Positions 61,883 through 64,000 of a stretch of DNA of 64,000 bases are shown here, piece by piece. The first letter of the stretch is position 1. Each line of letters starts with the position of its first letter. Under the pieces are notes generated by a model. That model did no database searches and was not told the DNA's origin. It saw only the letters and a list, made by a program, of their open reading frames with translations. The stretch is from Paraktedonobacter sp035294465 (lineage in GTDB: Bacteria > Chloroflexota > Ktedonobacteria > Ktedonobacterales > Ktedonobacteraceae), in the NCBI GenBank assembly GCA_035294465.1, contig DATGKW010000054.1:1-64000 (forward strand), read 5' to 3'. A program made the translations under genes and the position numbers.

Positions 61883-64000
61883 CCTCACGCAAGAGAGCAG
61901 AATTCACAGAAACCATCTGATGAGTATGTGCATCAAAATACATCCCTTCGAGCATACCGCTCAGGGTAGTGGTGAGACGAATCTCAATAGTGTTGCTTCC
62001 TCTGCGCAGCAGAGACGTTTCCCCTTCCCAGCGATAGGGCGACCAGCAGCAAACGCCTAGAGAGTGCGTGTTCACCAGGACTTCGACACACTCATCAATA
62101 TGCCGATCCCATCCACGCAGATCCAGGATAAATCGTTGCTCGCGTGGCAGCGCGTTAAGAGTGATATCGCGGGTAAAGCACAGCGTTCCCGCGAAATAGG
62201 GATACCCCGCACGCACACCGCTCTTGATCTCGCCGATTTCTGGCGGCTCGCCAATCACTGGTATGCCTGCGTCGTTGAAGGTAACTCCGAAAGGGCCGCT
62301 CAGATAGAGTGGATCACGCAGGCCATCTTCATCGCGCCGGGCTTCAACGTGGATAACCAGATGATTCAGGCCTGGTCTGAGCAGGAGCTGTACCTCGCTC
62401 CCTCTTTGCCGAAAGCCAGGACGGGAGAGCGCAACAAAATCGTGGGCGGTGATTTGCCGGCCATTCAGATAGAAGGTGTGATTACCGCCAATTGCGTCCT
62501 CATCCATGATGAGCTTACATGTCGGTGGTAGTTGCTTGACGAGAAAGCTGGCTTGATACCAGCAACGAAGCGGATAAGCCGGCGAGACGCGCACAGGTGT
62601 CCCAAAAGATTGTTCGTATTGCACAGGCAGCGTTTGCCTGGCGGCAAGATCGGCGCACTGGTTGATCACCGGCCTGGCTTCTACGAGCGGCCATGCCAGC
62701 CCTGCCTCTCCCACGTGCCAATCAGATGCCCTCTCCACAGATTGCCGGGTAAGCATGAAGTGAAATGCGCTCAGGCGTAGCAGGTTGTCCTGCTGCGCGG
62801 TCAGCTTCCATGGTTGGCGAATATCGACGAAAAGGGGCCATAGCTCTTGCGCGTTCGTTGCGCCGGGAGCAGCTTTTGCCCCTCGTATCCTTCTTCCAGC
62901 GTGAGCAGCTCTCATGTCGGGGTGTCCTTGCTGCATGGCTGGTTCCTCTTCTTGCAAGGCGTAACTAAGAAGATAAGATTCATACGGGGCAAAAGAGAGG
63001 GTGACGCTCCAGCCGCGGGGAGTTCGCTCAACGGGCAGGGCGTTTTGCCGCCCCGAGGCGAGATCCAGGCGCTCGACGATCTGTCCGGTCGGCCGGCGCG
63101 TCAGGTGCAGGCGCAGCACTTTCTCTGTGTCTTCCTGATGAGTAATGAAGAGGAGGTACGCGCCGTCGGGGAGTCTTCTCTGCCGCACGAGAAACGACCT
63201 GCGATCACCCACAACCGGCTCCAGCGTGAAGAGTGGGGATAGGCACTGCCGCAGCAAAGCAAGCAGATATTCAATCACACGTGTTTGAGGCAAGCTGCCC
63301 ATACTGGGCAGGAAATAGGCCAGAGTATGGCCTTTCGTCCAGGGTGCTTCCTCCCTCCTTTGCTGCGTTTCGGCCTTGCTCTCCTGCTCCCCGTGAAAAC
63401 CGCGCCAATACTGCCGTCGTGGCGAGGTGGCCAGGCCGAACCATTGCAGCACTTCCGCCTCGATATCCTGCCCTGGCTCAATACATTCGTAGGGGAGTAA
63501 TCCTACACTGATCACTTTGCCGCCAGCTCGCAGAAACTCCTTCAACCGTGCCCAAGCTGCCGCTTCGAGGTTGGTGAGCGGTGGCAAAATAAGCGCCTCA
63601 TAGCTGGCTTGTCCGATGACAAGATGACCATCTTTGATGACTGCCCGCGCCAGTATCTCCGGGTCCAGGTGGTCATAATCGATTTGCTGAAGTAATAACT
63701 GCTTGCATAGATACATCCAGTCCTGTTTCAGACGCTCTAAGGCTCGCTCTTCTGCGGGATCATTTCCACAATAGCTAAAGCTGGAAAAAGGATTGCCCAT
63801 ATGAGTCCAGAAACTGGTAACAGGATGGACAACGGCGAGCGAGACGCATGCCCGTCCCTGGCTCATAGCGTAGCTAAGCCGTCCTGCGTAATCAGCAAGC
63901 TGTCTGAAATGCGGCCAGTAAGGATTCTGCACGAACTGTGAAGGAGGCGCGTCATGTTTGCGCAGGCCATTGATGGAGAAAAAGAAGGCGTGGAAGACAA
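61878..64000 (-). CDS. GH106-like alpha-L-rhamnosidase, C-terminal part (5' end outside the window)
   Basis: At least 707 codons are present and the frame stays open to the right edge of the window, with clearly coding sequence (FFFSINGLRKHDAPPSQF) before the internal GTG at 63932, so the protein is longer. The visible part has a barrel-end region (YWPHFRQLADYAGRLSYAMS), a glutamine-amidotransferase-like domain (ALILPPLTN to AGGKVISVG) and two galactose-binding-like beta domains, the last containing LDLRGWDRHIDECVEV. This layout is that of large rhamnosidases of family GH106. The catalytic residues cannot be assigned here. It would remove rhamnose from products of the neighbouring lyase. Confidence 0.75.
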   Translation of the reverse strand, partial: VFHAFFFSINGLRKHDAPPSQFVQNPYWPHFRQLADYAGRLSYAMSQGRACVSLAVVHPVTSFWTHMGNPFSSFSYCGNDPAEERALERLKQDWMYLCKQLLLQQIDYDHLDPEILARAVIKDGHLVIGQASYEALILPPLTNLEAAAWARLKEFLRAGGKVISVGLLPYECIEPGQDIEAEVLQWFGLATSPRRQYWRGFHGEQESKAETQQRREEAPWTKGHTLAYFLPSMGSLPQTRVIEYLLALLRQCLSPLFTLEPVVGDRRSFLVRQRRLPDGAYLLFITHQEDTEKVLRLHLTRRPTGQIVERLDLASGRQNALPVERTPRGWSVTLSFAPYESYLLSYALQEEEPAMQQGHPDMRAAHAGRRIRGAKAAPGATNAQELWPLFVDIRQPWKLTAQQDNLLRLSAFHFMLTRQSVERASDWHVGEAGLAWPLVEARPVINQCADLAARQTLPVQYEQSFGTPVRVSPAYPLRCWYQASFLVKQLPPTCKLIMDEDAIGGNHTFYLNGRQITAHDFVALSRPGFRQRGSEVQLLLRPGLNHLVIHVEARRDEDGLRDPLYLSGPFGVTFNDAGIPVIGEPPEIGEIKSGVRAGYPYFAGTLCFTRDITLNALPREQRFILDLRGWDRHIDECVEVLVNTHSLGVCCWSPYRWEGETSLLRRGSNTIEIRLTTTLSGMLEGMYFDAHTHQMVSVNSALLREV

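Noticed and set aside
1..64000. CRISPR arrays, tRNA or rRNA genes
   Set aside because: No regularly spaced repeats and no tRNA- or rRNA-like sequence were seen on reading through.

Overview
The window looks like a Chloroflexota genome of the Ktedonobacteria type. The evidence is qualitative: moderate GC, many ABC and sugar-utilisation genes, Tat-type secreted glycosidases with their own ABC importer, decayed transposases, and a very large biosynthetic locus. No rRNA, tRNA or CRISPR array was seen, so the taxonomy is an inference.

Left edge (1-2.6 kb): the start of an XRE/MmyB-like regulator, a divergent short-chain dehydrogenase that lacks the usual catalytic Tyr, and a transposase remnant broken by an in-frame stop.

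Biosynthetic locus (about 2.6-53.3 kb), two convergent blocks. The plus-strand block holds a second-function candidate hemB, a heterodimeric ABC exporter, a free-standing condensation/epimerisation-like domain, a LanB-like protein of the short type without an obvious elimination domain, a type II thioesterase and an M29 aminopeptidase. The minus-strand block, about 40 kb and mostly with overlapping or closely spaced genes, holds a small unknown protein, six NRPS proteins, an MbtH protein, one PKS module, and a five-gene set that matches the 3-amino-5-hydroxybenzoate (AHBA)/kanosamine pathway: AHBA-synthase-like aminotransferase (RifK type), HAD phosphatase (RifM type), ROK kinase (RifN type), Gfo/Idh oxidoreductase (RifL type) and a type I dehydroquinate dehydratase. 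A luciferase-like monooxygenase of the natural-product type sits among them. The AminoDAHP and aminoDHQ synthases (RifH, RifG) are not in the window.

In gene order the assembly line reads C-A-T-C-A-T / A-T-C-A*-T / C-A-T / KS-AT-KR-ACP / C-A-T / C-A-T-C / A-T-C-A-T (A* = degenerate adenylation domain). Two adenylation domains give clean codes by hand alignment: serine and ornithine. Three lack the Asp that normally binds the alpha-amino group. No TE, reductase or terminal condensation release domain was found. The likely product is a peptide-polyketide that may carry an AHBA- or amino-sugar-derived unit, exported by the ABC pair. This combination of AHBA-type genes, NRPS modules, a LanB-like protein and a free-standing E-like domain is the candidate novel system.

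Right edge (53.6-64 kb): a GC-richer pectin/rhamnogalacturonan-type island with GH59-like glycosidase, an LplABC-type importer, PL4 rhamnogalacturonan lyase and a GH106-like protein. Importer and lyase diverge from a striking 47-bp inverted repeat holding mirror-image promoters and palindromic LacI-type operators.
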